This document shows positions 8,611 through 15,850 of a stretch of DNA of 64,000 bases, piece by piece. Under the pieces are notes generated by a model. It was not told where the DNA came from. It saw only the letters and a list, made by a program, of their open reading frames with translations, and searched no databases. Numbering within the stretch: the first letter of the stretch is position 1; each line of letters opens with the position of its first letter. Source of the DNA: Alphaproteobacteria bacterium (GTDB taxonomy: Bacteria; Pseudomonadota; Alphaproteobacteria; JAJFFI01); assembly GCA_030066595.1 (NCBI GenBank), contig JASJBI010000019.1:1-64000 (forward strand). Reading direction: 5' to 3'. The position numbers were made by a program, and so were the translations under genes.

Positions 8611-9198
8611 CTAGAAGCCGAGGTTTTCGGCACACTGGTCTTCCTTGTTGCCGTCCACGGTGTTGGGGGCGCCGAAGGGAGTCGGTGCGGGATCGTTTTC
8701 CTTGCATTGCAGGTTTCCTTCGATGGTGTTGCCACCGATCAATGCCCCGCCGGTGTTCTTGAACACCTGGACGTCGCCACCAACGATGCCGCCGATCGCA
8801 GCCAGCAGAGCAGGGTTTTCCTCGTACTGGACGTTGCCCTGGATATTGACGGGGTCGTCGGCACTGTAACCGCTCACGACGCTTGCCCCCTTGATCTGGA
8901 GGTCTCCCTTGATCGTCGCGCCGACGATCTGCACGGCGTCGCAGGAATCACATTGGATGTTGCCGTCAACCCGTGTCGTCCCTTGCACGAAGAGAAATCC
9001 ATCACCCTCGACTTCGACGTTGCCCTTCACTCGGGCGCCGTCGAGTGTGCAAAGGCCGTTGTCTGCGATGACATTGCCGTCGATCTTCCCGGTCAACACG
9101 TCACCGCCACCACAAGCCGTGTCATCGGCCAGTGCCAGAGTCGTCCCACTCAGCACCATCGCGGCTGCAAGAGCCGACAAAAGGCAATACTTTTGCAT
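8611..9198 (-). CDS. Secreted G-rich repeat protein, predicted beta-solenoid
   Basis: The 195-residue protein starts with a signal peptide (MQKYCLLSALAAAMVLSG, cleavage near LALA-DD). The mature part consists of short imperfect repeats of the form G-[ND]-[VIL]-x, as in GKIDGNVIADN, ARVKGNVEVEGD, TRVDGNIQCD, ATIKGDLQIKG, VNIQGNVQYEE, GIVGGDVQVFK and NTIEGNLQCKE, spaced roughly 18-26 residues apart. This pattern suggests a left- or right-handed beta-solenoid. Six cysteines occur in the mature chain. The start is ATG 9198 with AGAGGGG upstream; longer frames lack a signal peptide. No enzyme motif is seen and the function is unknown. A strong terminator follows. Confidence 0.8.
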   Translation of the reverse strand: MQKYCLLSALAAAMVLSGTTLALADDTACGGGDVLTGKIDGNVIADNGLCTLDGARVKGNVEVEGDGFLFVQGTTRVDGNIQCDSCDAVQIVGATIKGDLQIKGASVVSGYSADDPVNIQGNVQYEENPALLAAIGGIVGGDVQVFKNTGGALIGGNTIEGNLQCKENDPAPTPFGAPNTVDGNKEDQCAENLGF

Positions 9199-9371
9199 GT
9201 CTGGTACCCCTCTGTTGAGACTACGAAACCCATCGGGCCGAACCCGGCCCGATGGCACTCGATGCCAGGATGGGGAAGCGGCAGGCGCCTGTCGTTAACC
9301 TAAGTTGTTGTCGGTGTGAATTAGCGAACAGCGGAATTCTCCGGTCGCACCTCATCGTCTAAGCTCGCCTT

Positions 9372-10400
9372 GTGACACCCGAACCGACCGATCCGGACGC
9401 CGGCCTGCCGGTCATCGACATGGCGCCCTTGTTCGACCGCGGAGACGCGCCGGGCCGCGCCGCCGTGGCGCAGGCGGTCCGCACCGCCTGCCGGGCCAGC
9501 GGCTTCTTCTACGTGGCCGGCCACGGGGTCGCGGAGGCGACGATCGCGGCGCTCGAGCGGGCGAGCCGGCGCTTCTTTGCCCTGCCGGTCGAGAACAAGA
9601 TGGCGATCGCCATGGCCAGGGGCGGCGCGGCTTGGCGCGGCTACTTCCCGGTTGGGGGCGAGCTGACATCCGGCCGGCCCGACAACAAGGAAGGGCTCTA
9701 TCTCGGGACCGAGCTCCCGGCCGACCATCCGCGGGTCCGAGGAGGCTGGCCCCTGCACGGCGACAATCTCTGGCCCGAGGACGTGCCCGAGCTGCGCGAG
9801 GCCGCGCTCGCCTACATCGCCGCCGCCACCCGCGCCGGCCACGCGCTCATGGAAGGCGTGGCCATGAGCCTGGACCTCGAGGCGGACTACTTCGCGCGCC
9901 ACTACACGGCCGAGCCGACGATCCTGTTCCGCATCTTTCATTATCCCGCCGCCTGGGCCGGCCCGGAGAACCCGGCCGAGGTCTGGGGCGTGGGCGAGCA
10001 CACGGACTACGGTCTCCTGACGCTCCTGGCGCAGGACCGGTCGGGCGGCCTGCAGGTCAAGACGCCCTCCGGCTGGATCGACGCCCCGCCGCTCCCCGGC
10101 ACGCTGGTCTGCAACATCGGCGACATGCTGGACCGGCTGACCGGCGGCTGGTTCCGCTCGACCCCGCACCGGGTGCGCAACGACAGCGGCCGCGACCGCC
10201 TGTCCTTCCCGCTGTTCTTCGACCCGGACTTCGCCGCCGAGATCCGCCCGCTGCCGGCGCAGGCGCGGATCGGTCCTGCTTCGGCCGACGCGCCCCGCTG
10301 GGACGGCGCCGACCTGCAGGCCTTCGAAGGAACCTATGGCGACTATCTCCTTGGCAAAGTCTCGAAGGTCTTCCCCGAGCTCGGCCGCCGGGTCTTGTAG
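9372..10400 (+). CDS. Isopenicillin N synthase-like Fe(II)/2OG oxygenase
   Basis: The 342-residue protein has the two-part IPNS/plant-2OGD architecture. The N-terminal DIOX_N region ([23 protein letters not shown]) is followed by the catalytic 2OG-FeII_Oxy domain. Iron ligands are H210-T-D212 ([14 protein letters not shown]) and H266 (STPHRVRN), and the co-substrate-binding R-x-S is R276-L-S278. All key residues are intact. The start is GTG 9372; no better start is in frame. It is monocistronic by spacing. The substrate is unknown. Bacterial members are mostly uncharacterised, so a beta-lactam role should not be assumed. Confidence 0.9.
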   Translation: MTPEPTDPDAGLPVIDMAPLFDRGDAPGRAAVAQAVRTACRASGFFYVAGHGVAEATIAALERASRRFFALPVENKMAIAMARGGAAWRGYFPVGGELTSGRPDNKEGLYLGTELPADHPRVRGGWPLHGDNLWPEDVPELREAALAYIAAATRAGHALMEGVAMSLDLEADYFARHYTAEPTILFRIFHYPAAWAGPENPAEVWGVGEHTDYGLLTLLAQDRSGGLQVKTPSGWIDAPPLPGTLVCNIGDMLDRLTGGWFRSTPHRVRNDSGRDRLSFPLFFDPDFAAEIRPLPAQARIGPASADAPRWDGADLQAFEGTYGDYLLGKVSKVFPELGRRVL

Positions 10401-10584
10401 CGTCCGCCGCCGGCGGAGGCGCCGGCTGGAAATAGTGCGGTGAATGTCTCAAATGCGGGCGATCCCGCGCCGGTGGGCAATTGCCATGGCTGGCCCCGCC
10501 GGCCGTTTACCAACGCCTGGAACGCCGCCTTTACCACGTGTCGGTATCCTGGACGGTGGCTTCAACCGACATGGGCAGCGTGAC

Positions 10585-10863
10585 ATGACCCTCGCAAATC
10601 TGGTGCGCCGCAATCCGGCTCTCACCTACTGGACGATCGGCGCCCTGTTCTGGCTGGTTGTCTGGAGCCCCAGCGTCCAGGAGGTCCTTTTCTTCCTGGG
10701 GAAAGCCTTTCTGTTGCCCGCCCTGGCCGTTCAGAAGGCGCTGGTCGCCCTGAACGGCGGCAGCACCGTGCCCTGGCAAGGCGGGTTGTCGATCTTGTTG
10801 GGATTGGCGCTCTGCCTGATCTTGGATGTTGCCTACCGGAAGTATCGTTCGAAGCGTTCCTAG
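10585..10863 (+). CDS. Small membrane protein of unknown function
   Basis: The 92-residue product has two or three hydrophobic stretches (YWTIGALFWLVVW, VLFFLGKAFLLPALAV, LSILLGLALCLILDVAY) and a basic C-terminus (YRKYRSKRS), suggesting an inner-membrane protein with the tail in the cytoplasm. ATG 10585 lacks a strong ribosome site. The frame extends upstream to 10444, but that part is low-complexity and unlikely coding. The gene converges on the BoxB-type gene, whose stop is only 12 bases away. I do not recognise a family. Confidence 0.5.
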   Translation: MTLANLVRRNPALTYWTIGALFWLVVWSPSVQEVLFFLGKAFLLPALAVQKALVALNGGSTVPWQGGLSILLGLALCLILDVAYRKYRSKRS

Positions 10864-10875
10864 TACAAGCGCACG

Positions 10876-12291
10876 TCACAACCTCACGTACTCGTAGGCG
10901 ACCGGCTTGCCGTCGATGCCGCGGGTCGGCGGCGCGATCCAGCCGGCGATCTTGCCGGGCTCGTAGACCGGCTGCATCAGCGATTTCACATGGTCTTGCT
11001 CGGCCTCCGACGGAAGCCAGTCGGCGAGCCCCTCCTGGAACGCCGCCGCGCCCACGGGTTCGCCCATGGGCGAGAAGTGGAAGTCCTTGTAGACGCCAAT
11101 GCGCCGGTTGAAGCGCTTGTCCGGCACGTAGAAGCGGAAATCGATCCCCATCTTGCCGAGCATCCGGTTCCAGCGATGGACCACGGTGCCGATCTCGCGC
11201 AGATAGATCGCGCGGGAGGCCTCGTTGATCGCCTTGCGTTGGGGCACGTCGCGCCGAACCAGCGCGCCGTCGGCGACCACGTCCACGGGCAGCGTGTCGT
11301 CGAGGCGGACATGCTCGTCATGGTGCTCCGCCTCGTAGGGCCGGCCCTTGAGCCCGGCGTCGAACAGATCCTCCGACCAGGACGAGAGCTCGTTGCCGAA
11401 GAGATCGATGGTCTGTGGCGCCCAGTAGTTCATGTAGCGCTGCAGCGTGGCGAGGTTGATGCCGCCATGGGGGGCGACGTCGTCGGTGTCGTGCGCCTGC
11501 ATGAGCTCGGCGGTGCGCTGAATGACACGCCTAAGCCCGTCGTCGCCCACGAACATGTGGTGCGCCTCCTCGAACAGCATGAACCGGGTCGTCCGCGCCA
11601 GCGGATCGAAGGCGCTCTCGCTCATGGACAAGAGCTGGAACTTGCCGTCCCGGTCGGCGAGCGTCGACCAGAACAGGAAGGACAGGAACTCCTCGATCGG
11701 CGAGTTGAAGGCGTTGAGGATGCGCGGGTTGTCGGCCGAGCCCGAGCGCCGGGTCAACAGCCCCTCGACCTCCTGGGTGCCCGCCTTGCCGAAATGGGCC
11801 ACGAGCAGGTGCACGATGGCCCAGAGATGCCGGCCTTCCTCGCAGTTGATCTGGAACAGGTTGCGCAGGTCGTAGTTCGAGGGCGCCATGCGGCCGAGAT
11901 AGGTGATCTGCTCAACCGAAGCCGGCTCGGTGTCGGCCTGGGTGACCAAGAGCTTCAGCATGGCGTCGCGGAACTCGCCTGGCACCTCGCGCAGCACCGG
12001 TTCTCCGGCGAGACGGCCGAACACCGCGCGGCGTTCTTCGTCCAGCTCGGCCTGATACAGTCCCCAGCGGAAGTCCGCGAGCTGGCTGTACGCGTATGTC
12101 GCCCAGCCGCGGGAATCGACGCCCGTGGGCATGCGCAGGTAGACGTCGGCGGCATCGAAGCCCTGGGGCCCGCATTCCCGCCACCAGTCCATGTAGTCGG
12201 CCTGGAACTGGGCCATAGTCCGGCTCAGGCCGGCCTGGTCCGCCAAGCCGACATTGTTGGGGATGCTATCGGTCAGGTCGATCTGGGCCAT
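10876..12291 (-). CDS. boxB: BoxB-type diiron oxygenase (benzoyl-CoA 2,3-epoxidase subunit B family)
   Basis: The 471-residue length and sequence follow BoxB closely: an N-terminal IPNNVGL, VTQADTEPASVEQ, APSNYDLRNLFQINCEEGRHLW, RRSGSADNPRILNAFN, DRDGKFQL, FEEAHHMFVG, and a C-terminal PGKIAGWIAPPTRG. Diiron ligands are expected at E122 or E127, E151/E152 with H155, D213/D215, and E241/E242 with H244/H245. Classical BoxB inserts oxygen into benzoyl-CoA with electrons from BoxA, and BoxC then opens the ring. Neither partner is in the window. Here the gene follows, on the same strand, an aryl-CoA ligase, a thioesterase, a RidA and an extradiol dioxygenase. This suggests a different fate for the oxygenated thioester, and perhaps a substituted substrate. 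Confidence 0.88.
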   Translation of the reverse strand: MAQIDLTDSIPNNVGLADQAGLSRTMAQFQADYMDWWRECGPQGFDAADVYLRMPTGVDSRGWATYAYSQLADFRWGLYQAELDEERRAVFGRLAGEPVLREVPGEFRDAMLKLLVTQADTEPASVEQITYLGRMAPSNYDLRNLFQINCEEGRHLWAIVHLLVAHFGKAGTQEVEGLLTRRSGSADNPRILNAFNSPIEEFLSFLFWSTLADRDGKFQLLSMSESAFDPLARTTRFMLFEEAHHMFVGDDGLRRVIQRTAELMQAHDTDDVAPHGGINLATLQRYMNYWAPQTIDLFGNELSSWSEDLFDAGLKGRPYEAEHHDEHVRLDDTLPVDVVADGALVRRDVPQRKAINEASRAIYLREIGTVVHRWNRMLGKMGIDFRFYVPDKRFNRRIGVYKDFHFSPMGEPVGAAAFQEGLADWLPSEAEQDHVKSLMQPVYEPGKIAGWIAPPTRGIDGKPVAYEYVRL

Positions 12292-12320
12292 GAGCTGCTA
12301 GCTTCCATTACTCTCAGTTG

Positions 12321-12405
12321 CTTCATCCTGAGGAGCCGCCTTCCCCTTCGAGACGGCCTTGCAGGCCTCCTCAGGATGAAGGCGGCGTCTCGAAGGATGA
12401 GCCCA
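12321..12405. repeat. Dispersed intergenic repeat, family A, copy 2
   Basis: This 85-bp element, rich in inverted motifs, matches the reverse complement of 47006-47089 at about 80 of 84 positions by hand alignment. It begins TTCATCCTGAGGAG and ends CGAAGGATGAGCCC, with a central GGCC-rich hairpin. It lies inside the five-gene leftward cluster, between the extradiol dioxygenase gene and the BoxB-type gene, so it may alter expression of the last gene. Confidence 0.85.
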
Positions 12406-12438
12406 TCGGGTCGGGCAGCGGCGCGCAGCGTCTTGCCG

Positions 12439-13266
12439 CTACGCCGCCACCTTCATGGAGACATTGGCGTTGCCGCTGGCGGAAGACTGGCCGTACGGGC
12501 CGAACTGGGCGGTTTCCCACTTGGTCGCGCCGGCCGCCGTCAGCGCGCCGAGCAAGAGCGCGATGGGCCGCCCGCCCATTTCGTTGACGACGAACCCGGC
12601 ATAGTCCGCAAATCCCGCCCAGGCGTCGTCAATACGGCCGTCGAGCAGCAAGCCGATGAACTCACGATCCCGGTCCTGGCGCTCCTGGGAGGGCCATTTC
12701 TCCGGGCCCCGCTCAAGCTTGTGGGCGAAGCTCGAGCTGGCGGCGACAAGGCCCCGCCGCCCCGTCTTTTCGCAAGCCCGGTGGAGGGCCTGGCCGACCT
12801 GAAAGCTCTCTTCGAGGTCGGCGGCCAAAACGACCGGAATGTTGATCACGGGAATCTCGGCGTTCGGGTCCATGTAGTGGATCGGGACCCAAGTGCCGTA
12901 GTCCCAGGAATAGTGCTCGGATGCGTTCTCGACGCAGGGAAAGCCGAGCGCCGTGATCTCGTCCTTGATCGCGTGGCCCAGTTCGGGGTCGCCCGGATAG
13001 CTGTAATGCTGGCCGGGAAGCAGGTCCGGCGCCTCCTGTGCGACGGAATAGCCCTCGTGCCGCTCGACCGTCGAGGCGTGCCAGTTGAACGTCGAGACGT
13101 AGTGCGCCGAGCAGACAATGATCGCGTCGGGCTTGTCTTTGCGGATGTCCTCGCCCATGTCGACAATCCCCTGCACCAAGGCTTTGGCGAAGTCCGGCAC
13201 GATCTCCGGTAAGCCAAGGCGCGGCGCATGCGGGACGACGATGCCGCGGCAAACTCCACCAGTCAT
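12439..13266 (-). CDS. Class III extradiol ring-cleavage dioxygenase (LigB/HpcB/AmnB-like)
   Basis: The 275-residue protein has the class III extradiol pattern: H13 in IVVPHAPR, H55 in VCSAHYVS, and E251 near the end (TKWETAQFG) as iron ligands. H118 (ASEHYSWDYGT) and H182 (SSSFAHKL) are likely acid/base residues. Members cleave catechols, homoprotocatechuate or 2-aminophenols next to the oxygen-bearing carbons. A single full-length catalytic subunit is present, with no separate small subunit. The start is ATG 13266 after GGGAGAAG. It follows the RidA gene by 44 bases in the same operon. A deaminase and a semialdehyde dehydrogenase nearby make an amino- or hydroxy-substituted ring substrate plausible. 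Confidence 0.88.
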   Translation of the reverse strand: MTGGVCRGIVVPHAPRLGLPEIVPDFAKALVQGIVDMGEDIRKDKPDAIIVCSAHYVSTFNWHASTVERHEGYSVAQEAPDLLPGQHYSYPGDPELGHAIKDEITALGFPCVENASEHYSWDYGTWVPIHYMDPNAEIPVINIPVVLAADLEESFQVGQALHRACEKTGRRGLVAASSSFAHKLERGPEKWPSQERQDRDREFIGLLLDGRIDDAWAGFADYAGFVVNEMGGRPIALLLGALTAAGATKWETAQFGPYGQSSASGNANVSMKVAA

Positions 13267-13310
13267 TAGCTTCTCCCTCGGTTCTCCCGTCGCGTATTCC
13301 GTTCGATCCC

Positions 13311-13715
13311 TCAGTCGAACATGGCGACGCAGTCGATCTCCACGTTTACGCCCTTGCGGTGCGGCGTGCCACCGATGCAGGTGCGCGTGACCTTCTCGCC
13401 GGCCATGATCTCCCGAAAGGTCTCGTTGAACTTCGGAAAATCGTTCACGTCTCTGAGACAAACCCTCATATTCACGACATTTTCCAGGCTCGCGCCTGCG
13501 TGCGCAAGGATCGCCATCAGGTTGCCGAGCGTCTGCCGGGTCTGTTCCTGAATGTCGTCCGAGACGACCTCCTTGGTGTCCGGATCCAAGGGTCCCTGTC
13601 CCGAGACGAACAGCATATTGCCGCATCGGATCGCCTGGGCGATCGGCGGCGCCTTGCTCTTGTCGGTGAAGCCCGTGGTCGGCGCCCCAGGCGCGGTGAT
13701 GATTTCCTTCGGCAT
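13311..13715 (-). CDS. RidA/YjgF/YER057c family enamine/imine deaminase
   Basis: The 134-residue protein has RidA features: AIRCGNMLFVSGQGPLDP, DDIQEQTRQTLGNLMAIL, a conserved Arg (R111 in VTRTCIGG) and Glu126 in VNVEIDCVAMF. R111 corresponds to the Arg that binds the substrate carboxylate in active RidA deaminases. The family hydrolyses reactive enamines/imines and includes the 2-aminomuconate deaminases. This copy differs from the second family member at 19426 and has an unusual CIGGTPHRKG loop. It is 11 bases after the thioesterase gene and before the extradiol dioxygenase gene, so it may deaminate a ring-cleavage product. That role is inferred from context. Confidence 0.85.
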   Translation of the reverse strand: MPKEIITAPGAPTTGFTDKSKAPPIAQAIRCGNMLFVSGQGPLDPDTKEVVSDDIQEQTRQTLGNLMAILAHAGASLENVVNMRVCLRDVNDFPKFNETFREIMAGEKVTRTCIGGTPHRKGVNVEIDCVAMFD

Positions 13716-13726
13716 GGATGACCTCT

Positions 13727-14161
13727 CTAGCTCTCCTCCGCGAACAAGGCCAGGATCTGCTCCGGGATCGGCATGGCGCGGATGCCGGAGGGGCGCGCCG
13801 GGTCCTTAACCGCCCAGACGCGCACCTCGCGCCCTTCGCAGGCCAGCCGGCCCTGGTTGTGCACATCATGGCGCACGGTGAAGGTCTTGTCCGTGGTTTC
13901 GTCGATCCAGCTCTCCACTTCGACCACGTCGCCGAACCGGCAGGGGAACATGAAGCGCGCGGAGGTGTCGACCAGCGGGACGCCGAGCCAGATCTCGCCG
14001 TCCATCTCGCTGCCCATCATTTTCTCCCAGTGCAGATCGACCGAGCGGAACAGCATCTCGGTTCCCCGATCGAACCACTGATAGAATGTCGGATAGAACA
14101 CGATATGGGCCGGGTCGCAGTCGGCGAAATTGACCGTCCTGGTAACCCGGGACCGCTTCAC
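13727..14161 (-). CDS. 4-hydroxybenzoyl-CoA thioesterase-like hotdog thioesterase
   Basis: The 144-residue hotdog-fold protein has the 4HBT signature FADCDPAHIVFYPTFYQWFD at residues 12-31. Its catalytic Asp is D16, equivalent to D17 of the Pseudomonas enzyme. A typical second half follows (FGDVVEVESWIDETTDKTFTVRHDV). It should hydrolyse an aryl-CoA thioester to the free acid and CoA. The start codon overlaps the stop of the upstream aryl-CoA ligase by four bases (ATGA), so the two are translationally coupled. A ligase and a thioesterase in one operon imply that the CoA thioester is a temporary handle, modified in between. Confidence 0.9.
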   Translation of the reverse strand: MKRSRVTRTVNFADCDPAHIVFYPTFYQWFDRGTEMLFRSVDLHWEKMMGSEMDGEIWLGVPLVDTSARFMFPCRFGDVVEVESWIDETTDKTFTVRHDVHNQGRLACEGREVRVWAVKDPARPSGIRAMPIPEQILALFAEES

Positions 14162-15693
14162 GCCTCTTGCTCCCCATCGCCCAACCTGAGCTTGTAGCGC
14201 TGGGCCTTGCCGGTCGCAGTCCTAGGAATGGCGTCGACGAAGCGGATCCATTTCGGACACTTGTAGGGCGCCAGCTTGCCGAGCAGGGTTTCGCGGATCT
14301 CGGCTTCCAAGGCCGCCGAATCGAAGTCGCGCGCGGACGGCACCACGAACAGCGTGGTCCGCACCAGCTCGTCCTGGTCCTCCGTTGCCACCACGACCGC
14401 GTCGCGCGCATCGGTCTCGGCCAAGACCACCTCCTCGATTTCGCCGGGACTGACCCATTGTCCCGAGATCTTGAGCATATCGTCGTGCCGGCCCTGGTGG
14501 TGCCAGTAGCCGTCCTCGTCCACGATATACATGTCGCCGGTGCGGAACCAGCCGCCGCGAAACACATCGGCCGATTCCTCTTGCCGGCCCCAGTATCGGT
14601 TGCAGCAGGACGGAATGCGCGCCCACAGGATGCCAGGCTCGCCGGGACTGACGTCGGCGCCGTCAGCGTCCGCCAGGCGCACGTCGGCCCCCGGCGCCGC
14701 CATGCCGGATGTGCCAGGTTTGACCGCTCCCGGGCTGTTGGTCAGCAACATATAGATCGTCTCCGACGTGCCCATGCCGTCCAGAATCTCGACCCCGGTG
14801 GCGTCGCGCCAACGCTGCCACAGACTTGCCGGCAGCCGCTCGCCCGCGGAAACGTAGTGTCGAACATCAGAGAATCCCGGACCGTCCGTGACCCCGTCAG
14901 CCAGCATGTTGCGGTACATGGTTGGCACGGAGAAAACGATCGTCGGTCTGTACCGGTTGATGACCTGGGCGATCCCCTGGGCATCCGGCCAGCCTTCGTA
15001 CAGAACCGTCGTCGCGCCCAGGCGAAGGGCGCCGAACAGACAGGTGCCCAGCGTATAGGCGAAGAAAAGCTTCGAAGTCGCGAACAGCACCTCGCGGTAG
15101 CGCACCCCGAGGGTCTCGCCGGCATAGAGCTCCGCCACACACACATCGCGATGCGCATGCACGGCCGCCTTCGGACCGCCGGTCGTACCGGAGGTATAGA
15201 TCCAGAACGCCATGTCCTCGGGCGGACACTCGACCGACTTGAGCCGGCCCGACTGCCGGGAGAGGAGCGCCGCAAGCTCGGAGGCACCGTCGCCGTTTAC
15301 ATCGGCCTCGATGACCGCCATTTCATGACCGATCCGGTCTGCGACTCCGTCGTAGGTGGCGCGGAACTGCCGGTCGATCAGCAGCACCTTCGCTTCGCAG
15401 TCGTTCAGGATATAGGCGATCTCGTCCGCCCCGAGCCTCAGGTTCAACGCCACGGAGACGGCGCCGACCTTCATGGCACCCAGATAGCAGGCGACAAATT
15501 CGGGCGTGTCGGTCAGCTGTATGGCGACCCGATCGCCGGGGCGAACTCCGAGCCCCCGCAGAGCATGCCCGGCTCGATTCACCTGCTCGGCGAGCGCCTT
15601 GTAGCTGATTTCCTGGTCGCGCCATCGGAGCGCGATCGCACTGCCATAGCCCCTGGCAAGCGGCGGACCCAGCACTTCATCGGCTGCGTTCAT
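14158..15693 (-). CDS. Aryl-CoA ligase (benzoate-CoA ligase-like, ANL superfamily)
   Basis: The 511-residue ANL-superfamily ligase has the P-loop YTSGTTGGPKAAVHAH, a GMGTSETIY-type A5 motif, GWFRTGD, and the C-terminal hinge and lysine region with PRTATGKAQRYKL. It resembles benzoate/2-aminobenzoate-CoA ligases in overall layout and forms an acyl-AMP and then an aryl-CoA. Substrate specificity cannot be read directly. The start is ATG 15693, where the recognisable N-terminus begins. An in-frame extension to 15858 runs through the divergent promoter. It is the first gene of a leftward cluster and overlaps the thioesterase gene by four bases. Confidence 0.88.
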   Translation of the reverse strand: MNAADEVLGPPLARGYGSAIALRWRDQEISYKALAEQVNRAGHALRGLGVRPGDRVAIQLTDTPEFVACYLGAMKVGAVSVALNLRLGADEIAYILNDCEAKVLLIDRQFRATYDGVADRIGHEMAVIEADVNGDGASELAALLSRQSGRLKSVECPPEDMAFWIYTSGTTGGPKAAVHAHRDVCVAELYAGETLGVRYREVLFATSKLFFAYTLGTCLFGALRLGATTVLYEGWPDAQGIAQVINRYRPTIVFSVPTMYRNMLADGVTDGPGFSDVRHYVSAGERLPASLWQRWRDATGVEILDGMGTSETIYMLLTNSPGAVKPGTSGMAAPGADVRLADADGADVSPGEPGILWARIPSCCNRYWGRQEESADVFRGGWFRTGDMYIVDEDGYWHHQGRHDDMLKISGQWVSPGEIEEVVLAETDARDAVVVATEDQDELVRTTLFVVPSARDFDSAALEAEIRETLLGKLAPYKCPKWIRFVDAIPRTATGKAQRYKLRLGDGEQEA

Positions 15694-15770
15694 TCTTGTT
15701 CCCCCCGAAGCGCGTTGTCCGCGCCTCTTCCTCGCCGTCTTGCGTGCGGCGGGGGCTGCATTATGTTGGC

Positions 15771-15821
15771 TCGTATCGGCGAAATCAAACCATTTGCATA
15801 CTAACGAAGATGCCGATACGA
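15771..15821. promoter_or_regulatory. Inverted repeat between divergent ligase and dehydrogenase genes
   Basis: TCGTATCGGC (15771-15780) and GCCGATACGA (15812-15821) are perfect 10-bp inverted arms whose starts are 41 bases apart, about four helical turns. They lie in the 157-bp divergent promoter region between the leftward aryl-CoA ligase operon and the rightward aldehyde dehydrogenase. This looks like a two-site operator for one regulator controlling both units. No regulator gene adjoins it. Confidence 0.65.
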
Positions 15822-15850
15822 CAGCGCACAGCCCGGAGGGAAAACGGCGT

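Noticed and set aside
10876..12291. Ribonucleotide reductase or PaaA-type assignment for the diiron protein
   Set aside because: The TEPASVEQ, EEGRHLW, EEAHHMF and C-terminal WIAPPTRG segments are specific to BoxB-type proteins.
10990..13212. 740-residue plus-strand frame opposite the BoxB-type and extradiol genes
   Set aside because: It runs across two clear genes and a repeat on the other strand and shows no domain pattern.
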